This document shows positions 27,324 to 35,999 of a DNA stretch of 64,000 nt, one piece after another. A model generated the notes under the pieces. The model searched no databases. It was not told the origin of the DNA and saw only the letters and a list, made by a program, of their open reading frames with translations. A program made the translations under genes and the position numbers. Numbering within the stretch: position 1 is the first letter of the stretch; every line of letters starts with the position of its first letter. The DNA is from an uncultured Desulfobacter sp. (lineage in GTDB: Bacteria > Desulfobacterota > Desulfobacteria > Desulfobacterales > Desulfobacteraceae): positions 248,001 to 312,000 of the forward strand of contig NZ_OY761440.1 of assembly GCF_963664415.1 (NCBI RefSeq), read 5' to 3'.

Positions 27324-28510
27324 TTGGAATTTCAAAACTTTACTGCGCCACTGTGGAACCCTCGGATACGTTACGCTATTCAAGGCATTCAGGCAAACTA
27401 CCTTCTCATCTGCTTCAGTTCTCAAAAGACAAAAAGCCGGTGGTGGTCTGGAATATGACCCGGCGATGCAATCTGAAGTGCGTTCACTGCTATGCCCAGT
27501 CTGAAAATATTGCCTATGACAATGAACTGACCCACGAACAAAGTATTGCAATGATGGATGACCTGGCCGCTTTCGGGGTTCCGGTACTCTTGTTTTCCGG
27601 CGGGGAACCCTTGATGCACCCACGCCTTGTGGAATATGCCCAGTATGCCGTATCCAAGGGCATGCGGGCCGTTATCTCCACCAACGGCACTCTGATCACC
27701 AAAGAGAAGGCCAAACAGCTCAAAGAGGTGGGACTCTCCTATGTGGGGATCAGCCTCGACGGACTTGAAACCACCCACGACATGTTCCGGGGTGTCCCTG
27801 GTGCGTATAAAAAGGCATTGCAGGCCGTTGACAACTGTCAGGAAGCAGGTATTAAGGTGGGGCTGCGGTTTACCATTAATAAACGAAACGTCAAGGATAT
27901 CCCGGGCATTTTCGATCTGCTGGAAGAGAAACAAATTCCCAGGGCCTGTTTTTACCATTTAGTTTACTCAGGCCGCGGGCAGGAAATTGCCAAAGAGGAT
28001 TTAAGTCATGAGGAGACCCGTAAGGTGCTTGATTTGATCATGGACCGCACAAGAGACCTTCACGACCGCAACCAACCCAAAGAGATCCTCACCGTGGACA
28101 ACCATGCAGACGGTCCCTATCTGTACCAGCGCTTGCTAAAAGAAGATACTGACCGTGCTGCTGAAGTGCTCGAACTGCTTGAAATGAATGAGGGCAATAA
28201 TTCAGGCCGCGGCATCGGCTGCATCTCCTGGGATGGTGAAGTCCATCCGGACCAGTTCTGGCGGGAAATCAGTTTCGGCAACATCAAGGACCGTCCCTTC
28301 AGCGAAATCTGGACAGATTCTGAAAATGAATTTTTGATGAAAATGAAAGAGAAGAAAAAACACGTTAAAGGCAGATGCGCCCAATGCCGATGGCTTGATA
28401 TCTGTGCCGGCAACTTCAGGGCCAGAGCTGAGTCCGTTGCAGGAGATCCCTGGGATTCAGATCCGGCCTGTTATCTTACGGATGAAGAGATCAAAAAGGA
28501 GAACGTATAA
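27320..28510 (+). CDS. ahbC: 12,18-didecarboxysiroheme deacetylase AhbC (radical SAM)
   Basis: A 396-residue radical SAM enzyme of the alternative heme pathway, which removes acetate groups from didecarboxysiroheme to give Fe-coproporphyrin III. The radical SAM cluster motif is C50, C54 and C57 in TRRCNLKCVHC. A C-terminal auxiliary cluster region has GIGCISWDGEVHP and CAQCRWLDICAGN. The N-terminus MIGISKLYCATVEPSD is characteristic of AhbC in sulfate reducers. It overlaps both the ClpX-like gene and hemB. Confidence 0.9.
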   Translation: MIGISKLYCATVEPSDTLRYSRHSGKLPSHLLQFSKDKKPVVVWNMTRRCNLKCVHCYAQSENIAYDNELTHEQSIAMMDDLAAFGVPVLLFSGGEPLMHPRLVEYAQYAVSKGMRAVISTNGTLITKEKAKQLKEVGLSYVGISLDGLETTHDMFRGVPGAYKKALQAVDNCQEAGIKVGLRFTINKRNVKDIPGIFDLLEEKQIPRACFYHLVYSGRGQEIAKEDLSHEETRKVLDLIMDRTRDLHDRNQPKEILTVDNHADGPYLYQRLLKEDTDRAAEVLELLEMNEGNNSGRGIGCISWDGEVHPDQFWREISFGNIKDRPFSEIWTDSENEFLMKMKEKKKHVKGRCAQCRWLDICAGNFRARAESVAGDPWDSDPACYLTDEEIKKENV

Positions 28511-29487
28511 TGCTGTTCCCCGAATACAGAGGCAGGCGCATGCGTGCCACGGCCAATTTCCGACGCATGATCAGGGAAACTAAACTGTCCAGGGACGATC
28601 TGATTCTGCCCTTGTTTGCGGTGGAAGGCAAATCTGTTAAAAAACCCATCAATTCCATGCCCGGACAGTTTCAGCTCTCTGTCGATCACATTGTCACCAC
28701 GGCAAAGCAAGCCAAAGGCGAAGGCATTCCAGGCATCATGTTGTTCGGTATTCCCGATACCAAAGACTGCCTTGGCACCCAGGCCTATGCCAGTGATGGT
28801 ATTGTCCAAAAAGCTGTGACGGCTGTCAAGGAACAGGTTCCGGATCTTACCGTTATCACGGATGTCTGCTTGTGTGAATACACGGATCATGGTCATTGCG
28901 GTATGGTGATGGAGGACGGTACTGTTGACAATGATTCCACCCTGGATCTGCTTGCCAAAACGGCGTTGTCCCATGTGCAGGCAGGTGCCGACATGGTGGC
29001 CCCTTCCGATATGATGGACGGTCGTGTGGCTGAAATCAGAGGCATCTTGGATGACGAAGGGTTTTCCCATGTGCCCATCATGTCATATGCCGTAAAATAC
29101 GCATCGGCTTTTTACGGTCCTTTCAGGGACGCTGCTGAATCCGCGCCCCAATTTGGGAACCGCAAAACCTACCAGATGGACCCGGCTAATTCCCTTGAAG
29201 CGATCAGGGAAGCCACCATGGACATTGAGGAAGGTGCAGACATTATTATGGTCAAACCGGCACTCTCCTACCTGGACATTATCTATCGGGTCAGAGAAGA
29301 GATCGATCTGCCTGTGGCTGCATATAACGTATCCGGTGAATACTCTATCATCAAGGCGGCCGAGATGATGGGATGGGTGGACGGCAAAGCCATGATCATG
29401 GAAGCCCTGCTCTCCATTAAACGGGCCGGAGCCGATATTATAATGACCTACTCAGCCATAGACGTGGCAAGGGAGTTGAACAGCTGA
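28510..29487 (+). CDS. hemB: delta-aminolevulinic acid dehydratase (porphobilinogen synthase)
   Basis: A 325-residue enzyme joining two aminolevulinate molecules into porphobilinogen. The Schiff-base lysines are K196 (MSYAVKYASAFYG) and K249 (IMVKPALSYLD). The cysteines of TDVCLCEYTDHGHC (C120, C122, C130) indicate the zinc-dependent type. It shares single bases with both flanking ahb genes (TAATG and TGATG junctions), a tight heme operon. Confidence 0.96.
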   Translation: MLFPEYRGRRMRATANFRRMIRETKLSRDDLILPLFAVEGKSVKKPINSMPGQFQLSVDHIVTTAKQAKGEGIPGIMLFGIPDTKDCLGTQAYASDGIVQKAVTAVKEQVPDLTVITDVCLCEYTDHGHCGMVMEDGTVDNDSTLDLLAKTALSHVQAGADMVAPSDMMDGRVAEIRGILDDEGFSHVPIMSYAVKYASAFYGPFRDAAESAPQFGNRKTYQMDPANSLEAIREATMDIEEGADIIMVKPALSYLDIIYRVREEIDLPVAAYNVSGEYSIIKAAEMMGWVDGKAMIMEALLSIKRAGADIIMTYSAIDVARELNS

Positions 29488-30599
29488 TGGCACATCCTCA
29501 CGGAACACCCCCCCATGGACATGGCGGACCTCCCTCTGCCGGGAAAAACAATACCCTGCGTCTTGTGGCATGGGAAACAACCCGCCGGTGTAACCTGACC
29601 TGCAAGCATTGCCGAGCTGCCGCCGAAGACCATGCATACAAAGACGAACTCACCACCGAAGAATCCTTCAAACTTTTAGACCAAATCAGAGAGGTGGGTC
29701 AGCCCATCATTATCCTCACCGGCGGCGAACCACTGCTCCGGGATGATATATTTGATATTGCTGCGTATGGCGATAAAATCGGCCTTCGCATGGTCATGGC
29801 CCCCAACGGTACTCTGCTCAATGAAGACAATGTGGCACGACTTATAGAAAGCGGCATCAAGCGTATTTCTGTAAGCCTGGACGGCGCCACTGCAGCATCC
29901 CATGATGCATTCAGAGGGCTTGAAGGCGCCTTTGACGGAGCAGTAAACGGCATAAAAACAGCCAAAGCAGCCGGACTGGAATTTCAAATCAATACCGTTA
30001 TCACAAAAACCAATCTTGATGAAATTCCCGACATTCTTGCCCTAGCAGAATCGATAGGGGCTGCGGCCCACCACATTTTTCTTCTGGTCCCCACAGGCCG
30101 GGGGAAATACATCGTGGATACAGCCATTGACGCAAAGGAGTACGAAGAGACCCTGAACTGGTTTTACGACCAACGGGACAAAACTTCTTTGCAGCTGAAA
30201 GCCACCTGTGCGCCTCACTATTACCGAATTTTACGCCAACGCGCCAAAGCAGAAGGCAAAAAAGTCACTTTTGAAACCCATGGGCTTGATGCGGTCACAC
30301 GGGGCTGCCTTGCAGGCACCGGTTTTTGTTTCATCTCCCATGTGGGCCGTGTTCAGACCTGCGGTTTTTTAGACGTCACCTGTGGGGATATCAGAACCCA
30401 GCACTTTAAGGATGTGTGGGAAAATTCACCCGTATTCAATAAATTGCGGGATTTCAATAACCTTGAGCCCAAATGCGGACTGTGCGAATACAAACAGGTG
30501 TGCGGTGGATGTCGGGCCAGGGCATATGAAGCCACTGGCGATTATCTGGCCCAGGAACCTTTGTGTACATACCAACCCGCCCGGCATCAGACAAAGTAA
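29487..30599 (+). CDS. ahbD: Fe-coproporphyrin III decarboxylase / heme synthase AhbD (radical SAM)
   Basis: A 370-residue radical SAM enzyme oxidatively decarboxylating two propionates of Fe-coproporphyrin III to yield heme b. The cluster motif is C35, C39 and C42 in TRRCNLTCKHC, and the C-terminal auxiliary cluster includes CGLCEYKQVCGGCRARAYE. The first 17 residues are unusually rich in His, Pro and Gly (MAHPHGTPPHGHGG), which could bind metal; an ATG further on is not present before the conserved core. It is the last gene of the heme operon. Confidence 0.9.
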   Translation: MAHPHGTPPHGHGGPPSAGKNNTLRLVAWETTRRCNLTCKHCRAAAEDHAYKDELTTEESFKLLDQIREVGQPIIILTGGEPLLRDDIFDIAAYGDKIGLRMVMAPNGTLLNEDNVARLIESGIKRISVSLDGATAASHDAFRGLEGAFDGAVNGIKTAKAAGLEFQINTVITKTNLDEIPDILALAESIGAAAHHIFLLVPTGRGKYIVDTAIDAKEYEETLNWFYDQRDKTSLQLKATCAPHYYRILRQRAKAEGKKVTFETHGLDAVTRGCLAGTGFCFISHVGRVQTCGFLDVTCGDIRTQHFKDVWENSPVFNKLRDFNNLEPKCGLCEYKQVCGGCRARAYEATGDYLAQEPLCTYQPARHQTK

Positions 30600-30663
30600 A
30601 GGGCTCTCAAGTTTTTTTTAAACACACATAATTACTTATCCTTAACATAACCGCGTTAACGGC

Positions 30664-30696
30664 AAAGGCCCAATAGTTTTAAACTATTGGGCCTTT
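30664..30696. terminator. bidirectional terminator-like palindrome after ahbD
   Basis: AAAGGCCCAATAGTTT (30664-30679) and AAACTATTGGGCCTTT (30681-30696) form a near-perfect hairpin between the heme operon and the convergent His/Pro-rich gene. A run of T (30694-30696) follows on the plus strand and of the matching A residues on the other, so it could act in both directions, though the T tracts are short. Confidence 0.7.
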
Positions 30697-30785
30697 GTTG
30701 CGTCTTGGATATGAGCCGAAGCCCGCCTCAATTTCGCTTGAGCTATTTCTTTTTCCAAGCGACTTAAACGACAGTGACATCAAAA

Positions 30786-31121
30786 TTAGCCGTGTGAAAA
30801 TGGTGGCAACGGTATGGGTATTGGTATAGGTACCGGTATCAGCAATCGTTCACGTGGTGGCGGGGCATGCCTATGCCTATGTGGTGGCGGTGGTGGATGA
30901 TGCCTACGCTGATGCAGTGGCGGCGGTGGATGATACCTATGTCTATGCGGTGGTGGATGATGTCTATACCTATGCGGTGGATCGTGCCTATAACTATGTG
31001 GCGGCGGCGGACCATGCCTGAATCGTTCATTTGGCGGGTGCGCAGAGCTAATAGTTGGAAAAATCAAACAAGTCAGGATGATAACAACAAAGTATTTTGA
31101 TTTTAATTTTGATTTTTTCAT
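30786..31121 (-). CDS. secreted His/Pro-rich repeat protein
   Basis: A 111-residue protein with a clean signal peptide (KKSKLKSKYFVVIILTCLIF, cut after SSA). A mature part follows made almost only of Pro, His, Arg and Tyr in imperfect PPPHRHRYHPP repeats, then an LIPVPIPIPIPLPPF hydrophobic tail. A GAGGAGA ribosome site fixes the start at ATG 31121; longer readings upstream are not credible. Histidine-rich periplasmic proteins often bind nickel, zinc or copper, but there is no transporter beside it and the role is unknown. The underlying DNA is itself repetitive (GGTGG/ATGCCTAT units), so expansion by slippage is likely. Confidence 0.65.
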   Translation of the reverse strand: MKKSKLKSKYFVVIILTCLIFPTISSAHPPNERFRHGPPPPHSYRHDPPHRYRHHPPPHRHRYHPPPPLHQRRHHPPPPPHRHRHAPPPRERLLIPVPIPIPIPLPPFSHG

Positions 31122-31364
31122 TATTTTCTCCTCACAATACATAATTAAACTCCAACAACGATTTCTCAATTCTTTGCTGCATCGCATCAGCATCCCCAGA
31201 CAATTCAAATGCCATACCAACATAACAACATATTGATTTTAAAAGAATTTATACGGAATCCACCTATTTAAAACATCGAGATGAGTTACAAAAACTGCAT
31301 TTTAACTACAAGATATTGCTGGTTTTAGGGTGTCGAAGAGAATAAAACCCACCAAATTCATGTT

Positions 31365-32045
31365 TTAATAACAAGGGATATCAACAGCCCACTTTTCGAT
31401 ACCGCGAATCCTTTCGATCATCTCTTCTAATCGTTCCATAGCCTTTTCTCCAATCTTGACGCCCTTTTCATAGATTTTGGTTATAAGCTTTGCTACTGGA
31501 TGAATGCCATTGTAAGTCATCGTTCTTGCTAAACCCACCACTTTATCAACACTGTCTAATAATTGCCCTTTCCAGTGATTTTCAAGAATCCCCCACAACC
31601 TCTCAACCGGGTTATATTTGCTGTGATAAGGAGGGTAATAAATCAAACAAATGCTGACTTCGTGTCTGATTGCAAAGTTAACAAGCCTTTTCATAAATTG
31701 ACTTCTACGGCTATTATTTTCTGGCCCATTGTCGGCATTGATGGCAATGGTATGTGGCTTGAATCGTGTTTTTAGCATCGGCCAAAGATCTTCTAAACAA
31801 TCCACCATAAAATCGGCTGTAGCATTACTTTCAGTAAAATATATGTAGCTCTCATCGTGCGCCGGCAAAAAAATCCCAAAAGGTTTTAATATTGTGTCCG
31901 GCTTATAATCATGATCACAGGCTTTAACTTTTTGACGGCTATATCCGCCCCTGGAAAAAGGACCCACTTTGACATTTGCCTTGGTGTCAATTGAAATGCG
32001 AATCACGCCTTCAGTGCTATCTGCAACCTGATTTGCTGTTTTCAC
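31365..32045 (-). CDS. ISAzo13-family DDE transposase, second ORF
   Basis: The catalytic half of an ISAzo13 transposase. The three acidic residues are visible in order: D in ISIDTKANVKVG, D in INADNGPENNSRRSQF, and E in KYNPVERLWG. The family sequence continues upstream of the nominal GTG start in this frame, reading IAETDAIFSYV, back to the A8 tract at 32075-32082 (T8 on the plus strand). The functional protein is therefore made by a -1 shift from the first ORF, not by independent initiation. Confidence 0.8.
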   Translation of the reverse strand: MKTANQVADSTEGVIRISIDTKANVKVGPFSRGGYSRQKVKACDHDYKPDTILKPFGIFLPAHDESYIYFTESNATADFMVDCLEDLWPMLKTRFKPHTIAINADNGPENNSRRSQFMKRLVNFAIRHEVSICLIYYPPYHSKYNPVERLWGILENHWKGQLLDSVDKVVGLARTMTYNGIHPVAKLITKIYEKGVKIGEKAMERLEEMIERIRGIEKWAVDIPCY

Positions 32046-32071
32046 ATATGAAAAGATCGCATCTGTTTCAG

Positions 32072-33592
32072 CTATTTTTTTTGGGGGTTGGTTTTAGCAA
32101 CTTTTTTTAAGCGATACCCTAACTGGTTGAGTTTATATCTTATCGTCTGCACGGTTGGTAACTGCTCAGGGCTATATTTTTTATCTTCCCTCAATCGACG
32201 AAGGACTTCCACGCCAGTTAGCGGAGAGTATAGTTGAGTTGTTCGGAACGTGGGATCACATTGGCTCGTCGGCTCAATAATATCTTTTATATCATCAAGC
32301 AAATTCGGAAGCTTTTCCTCAACAGGCTTGCGCCCACGACCGGAAAAATTATCTATACAGTCAAAACCGGAATCTAATTCTTTTGTCCCTTTCTGGATGG
32401 TTTTTCTGTCCCATCCCAGTTCTTTTTCTGCCCGGCGTTGGCCCCCCTTGCCCATAAGGCGGACTACGTTAGCCATAAATTTACGTCGTTCAGAACCTTT
32501 TAAATTCGACCGGGTGTCATTCAAAAACAGTTTTAATTCCAGAGAAAATTCGTTTGTTTTTTCAAGATTGGGCAATTCAGGATGATTCATCATGGCTTCT
32601 CCTTTCTTTATAGGAGTCCATGATGACCATACGTTATGCTGCCCCGATTGTCCAGTAATTTGAGATTTAAACAAATTCTCAGCAGCGACATTACCTTCTT
32701 TATTTCCCTCTCTAAGTCGACGTCGGGCATTTTTAACCAGCGGATAAACCATAATGGTTTTCACCTCGGCTTCATTTTGCCTGTTGGTCTTATCCATTCG
32801 TCCACGTCCAGTTGTTTCGCCTATTTTGATCCAGTTGGCAGCCCGGTAGCACCCGCCATAATACAGGCTCCGGTCCACCAGGGTTTCCAAAAGAAGGGGA
32901 GCAACTCCGTACTGCCTCTCCCAGTCGAATCGGAGGTGATCAAGGGACGCAGAAAGCATGCTGCTTGCCAGGTTGCGAATTGGGGCTAACACCAGAAACC
33001 GGCTGTTGTTAACCACATGTTGCAAGGCCTTGCTTCGCCTATCATCGTCCCAGCCGATCCATAGGTCTCTTGACTTCATCCGCCAAGCAGGGCTTGAAAA
33101 TTGGATGCAGCCCACAACCTGATGCTTAGGTCGAGTCACGGAAATCAAATATTGAAGCCTTGCCCCAAAGGGCATGGCATAACCCAGATAGTGGTAGCGG
33201 CTGATAAGATCCCGGAACAGGTTTCGCTGAGACCTGTCTCGTACTCGTTGGATATTCAGAGGCGTAAATTCCTCAACACTGCCGGAAAGTGTGCAGTAGG
33301 GCTCATTGTCCGTGACTTGTTTTTTGAATTTCTGGGGAGTGTGGTTACCTGGTTGCTTTTTCTCCGGTAGATTAAGGATACCTCTGTCATCCAGAAGTTC
33401 AAGGAGGTCCTTGCACTCACGGGCTTTGAGCTTCCCGCTGGGCCGCTTCCAATCAAGAAGCTCGCATACCGTGTAGGCCATCTCAGTGCGGCTGATACCA
33501 TCGCATGTAGCCACAACTTCCGTAATCACCAACAAATCGTATGTCGAAAAATCCCGGACACAAAATTTTATAGGCTGTATCAATGCCGGCAT
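32072..33592 (-). CDS. transposon ORF with DruA-like (DUF4338) domain and transposase helix-turn-helix
   Basis: A 506-residue protein. Residues about 105-335 are a DUF4338 domain, the family of the Druantia anti-phage protein DruA. Visible conserved blocks are SRYHYLGY, VGCIQFSSPAWRMKSRD, WIGWDDDRR, VVNNSRFLVL, NLASSMLS and YRAANWIKIGETTGRGR. Residues about 345-505 are the N-terminal helix-turn-helix part of ISAzo13 transposases (RLMGKGGQRRAEKELGWDRKTIQKG, GVEVLRRL). The frame ends at CCC CAA AAA AAA TAG; a -1 slip on the eight A residues continues into the DDE ORF. The start at ATG 33592 is seven bases after an AAGGAG site; an ATG six bases earlier is too close to it. The DruA-transposase fusion is described further under findings. 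Confidence 0.72.
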   Translation of the reverse strand: MPALIQPIKFCVRDFSTYDLLVITEVVATCDGISRTEMAYTVCELLDWKRPSGKLKARECKDLLELLDDRGILNLPEKKQPGNHTPQKFKKQVTDNEPYCTLSGSVEEFTPLNIQRVRDRSQRNLFRDLISRYHYLGYAMPFGARLQYLISVTRPKHQVVGCIQFSSPAWRMKSRDLWIGWDDDRRSKALQHVVNNSRFLVLAPIRNLASSMLSASLDHLRFDWERQYGVAPLLLETLVDRSLYYGGCYRAANWIKIGETTGRGRMDKTNRQNEAEVKTIMVYPLVKNARRRLREGNKEGNVAAENLFKSQITGQSGQHNVWSSWTPIKKGEAMMNHPELPNLEKTNEFSLELKLFLNDTRSNLKGSERRKFMANVVRLMGKGGQRRAEKELGWDRKTIQKGTKELDSGFDCIDNFSGRGRKPVEEKLPNLLDDIKDIIEPTSQCDPTFRTTQLYSPLTGVEVLRRLREDKKYSPEQLPTVQTIRYKLNQLGYRLKKVAKTNPQKK

Positions 33593-33814
33593 GATCATAC
33601 TCCTTTTCTATTTTTTCATAACAGATGTATGATCATTTGTTCCGTTTTTTTTGGGGGTAGGCCGGGGAAGCTCTTTCTATTCAATGCATAGTATTTCCTA
33701 CCGTAGTCAATTAACGGTCTGATCGGTGGAATTAATTATTTTCTTGCCCCTTAACGCATTGGTGTTCAATTAATTTCCTACACTTCTTTTAATTGGGTCT
33801 CTTTTAGACGTATC

Positions 33815-33844
33815 TTGACAGAACGCCACTTCCTATCCTATTTT
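33815..33844 (+). promoter_or_regulatory. possible sigma-70 promoter for the LolA-like gene
   Basis: TTGACA (33815-33820), an 18-base spacer and TATTTT (33839-33844) give a usable housekeeping promoter 144 bases before the next gene. The rest of 33784-33978 has no gene; a TGGTAT/ATACCA pair with a long loop near 33900-33965 is too weak to call. Confidence 0.35.
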
Positions 33845-33987
33845 GGAACTGAATTCTGGGCGGCCCAAAGCCATGTTGGTCGTTCGTTAGTGTTCGTTCA
33901 TGGTATTACAGGCCCAAAGGTCTAATCATAGTCCTGCGTGACGTCTTTCTGAACGCCAATACCATTACTGATTAAAGGATGGTTAAC

Positions 33988-34749
33988 ATGAAAAAAACAG
34001 TATTCATTGCAGGTATGCTTCTTGTACTTTTCTCATCCACAACATTTGCGAACACGCCCCCGGCAGCAGACGTCATTGCCAAAGCCTGGGATTACATGCG
34101 GGGAAAAACCTCTGTCAGCCAGGTAAAAATGACGGTACACCGTGCGAACTGGGAACGTGTATCGGTTATCAAAGCCTGGACAAGAGGACGAAATGACTCC
34201 ATTTTCCAGATCATGGCACCGAAGAAAGACAAAGGCAACGGCACATTGAAAATCGGCCGAGACATGTGGACATATAATCCAAAAATAAACCGGGTGATTA
34301 AAATCCCCCCCTCTATGATGTCCCAATCCTGGATGGGATCTGATTTTTCCAACAATGATCTGTCCAAGGCAGACAGCCTTCTCAATGATTATACCCATGA
34401 AATTGAAACCACCACCCAGGAAAACGGCATCACAATCTATACCATTAAATCTCTCCCCAAGCCGGACGCACCTGTGGTTTGGGGCATGCAAAAACTTAAA
34501 ATCCGTGAAGACGGCATTATTATCGAACAAGGCTTTTATGATGAGGATATGGCCGCGGTAAAAATAATGACCACCTCTGAAATAAAAAAAATGGGGGAAA
34601 AACTATTTCCCGCCCGGTGGGTCATGCGCGCCATGGACGCAGACTCAAAAGAGGATTACACCCTGCTTGAATATGAAAGTCTTGAATTTGATATCCCGTT
34701 ACAGGATCGTGGGTTTACGCTGAACGCTTTAAAGAAACCATTAAGGTAG
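33988..34749 (+). CDS. LolA-like outer-membrane lipoprotein-sorting family protein
   Basis: A 253-residue periplasmic protein with a signal peptide (KKTVFIAGMLLVLFSSTTFA, cut before NTPP) and a LolA/LolB-like antiparallel beta-sheet fold of the type annotated as outer membrane lipoprotein-sorting protein. Blocks include IMAPKKDKGNGTLKIGRDMW and WTYNPKINRVIKIPPSMM. ATG 33988 is chosen because AAGGATGG lies five bases before it; an ATG at 33979 sits within that site. It precedes two FtsX-like permeases, and this trio with a LolD-like ATPase and barrel protein further on looks like one export module. The cargo is unknown. Confidence 0.75.
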   Translation: MKKTVFIAGMLLVLFSSTTFANTPPAADVIAKAWDYMRGKTSVSQVKMTVHRANWERVSVIKAWTRGRNDSIFQIMAPKKDKGNGTLKIGRDMWTYNPKINRVIKIPPSMMSQSWMGSDFSNNDLSKADSLLNDYTHEIETTTQENGITIYTIKSLPKPDAPVVWGMQKLKIREDGIIIEQGFYDEDMAAVKIMTTSEIKKMGEKLFPARWVMRAMDADSKEDYTLLEYESLEFDIPLQDRGFTLNALKKPLR

Positions 34750-34757
34750 TCCGCTTT

Positions 34758-35990
34758 ATGGAAATACTCATGGCCTGGCGCAATATCCGGCGCAATCCCA
34801 GGCGCACCATCCTGACCATTTTAGCCATTGCCTTTGCCTGCCTGCTGCTGATATTCATGCTGTCTCTTCAAATAGGCACCTATGAAGTCATGATTGATAC
34901 ATCGGTGAAAACCCGCACCGGTCATATCCAGATACTTAAACAAGGATACAACACAGACCACAAAATCAGGCAGGTGGTCAACGCACCTTCTGATATAGCC
35001 GTGACACTTGACCCAATACCCCATATCACGGCCGTTTCCTTCAGAAGCAACGCCTTTGCCCTGCTATCTTCAACCCTGCGTACCAGCGGTGGTTTCATCA
35101 CCGGCATTGACCCTGAAAAGGAAGTAAACATCTCAAGCGTTCCCCAAACCATACGTAAAGGACGTTATCTGAACCCAACGGACTCCAATGCAGCCGTGGT
35201 CGGATCCCTTTTGGCTAAAAACCTTAAACTCGATATCGGAGATGAACTGGTGGTTCTTGGATCAGCCATGGACGGCTCAATTGCTGCCACAGTGCTTACG
35301 ATGACCGGCATATTCTCATCCGGTATGGACCAATACGACCGATCCGCCGTTCAGATCCCGCTGTCCCATTTCCAAGATATTTTTTCCATGGGAAACGCCG
35401 TGCATGAAATCATCATTACCTGTGACAGTCTATGGCATGTGGGGAAGGTAAAAACCGCCATATCCGAAAACTTGTCGCAACCAGGCGCACAGCCCGGCCT
35501 TGTCTGCATGTCCTGGGATGAACTTACCCCGGGCCTGATCCAGTCTATCCAGATGGATCTTGGCGGCGGACTTATCTTCTATGCCATTTTGCTTGTCATG
35601 GTGGCCTTCAGTATTATGAACACTTTTGTCATGGCAGTTTTTGAACGAACCAAAGAGTTCGGCACCCTCATGGCCATCGGAGCCGGACCCTGGCGATTGT
35701 CACGGGTTCTGATCCTTGAATCGGGATTCTTAACCCTGTGCGGAATTATTCTGGGCATTTTGGCCGGATCTCTACTCACCCTCTGGCTGGCACACACCGG
35801 CATCCCCATGGGAGAAGCTGAAGGCATGATGCGGCAATACGGCATTCCCAGTCTGCTCCGCCCCAAACTGACGCTGATTACGGCGTTTGCAGGCCCGGCT
35901 GCCGTCTTTCTTATCACCATTGTGACAGCCCTGTACCCCGCTTTCAAAGTGCATGGCATCAAACCCGTTGAGGCCATGCGCGCCGTATAA
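34758..35990 (+). CDS. FtsX/LolE-like ABC permease (first copy)
   Basis: A 410-residue permease with an N-terminal helix (about 20-40), a large periplasmic domain, and three C-terminal helices (about 275-300, 325-350, 375-400): the MacB/LolCE topology. It begins MEILMAWRNIRRNPRRT, matching the second copy (MQIIMAWRNIWRNPKRT), so the pair arose by duplication. It likely works with the LolD-like ATPase at 42 kb and the LolA-like protein just upstream. Confidence 0.8.
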   Translation: MEILMAWRNIRRNPRRTILTILAIAFACLLLIFMLSLQIGTYEVMIDTSVKTRTGHIQILKQGYNTDHKIRQVVNAPSDIAVTLDPIPHITAVSFRSNAFALLSSTLRTSGGFITGIDPEKEVNISSVPQTIRKGRYLNPTDSNAAVVGSLLAKNLKLDIGDELVVLGSAMDGSIAATVLTMTGIFSSGMDQYDRSAVQIPLSHFQDIFSMGNAVHEIIITCDSLWHVGKVKTAISENLSQPGAQPGLVCMSWDELTPGLIQSIQMDLGGGLIFYAILLVMVAFSIMNTFVMAVFERTKEFGTLMAIGAGPWRLSRVLILESGFLTLCGIILGILAGSLLTLWLAHTGIPMGEAEGMMRQYGIPSLLRPKLTLITAFAGPAAVFLITIVTALYPAFKVHGIKPVEAMRAV

Positions 35991-35999
35991 GGAGGGATC

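Larger units (their letters stand above)
31330..33783 (-). mobile_element. ISAzo13-like insertion element with DruA-domain first ORF
   Basis: Two minus-strand ORFs form one transposition unit of about 2.4 kb. I found no perfect terminal repeats. The best candidate ends are GTGTCGAAGA at 31330 and the complement of TTTCCTACAC at 33774-33783, which match only in part. The noncoding end at 33599-33783 carries TTTCCTAC twice (33694 and 33774) and CAATTAA twice (33708 and 33767), as expected of subterminal transposase sites. Target duplications are not evident. Boundaries are approximate. Confidence 0.6.

Noticed and set aside
31325..33790. Perfect terminal inverted repeats for the IS element
   Set aside because: GTGTCGAAGA on the left and the complement of TTTCCTACAC on the right agree at only some positions, so ends are given as approximate.
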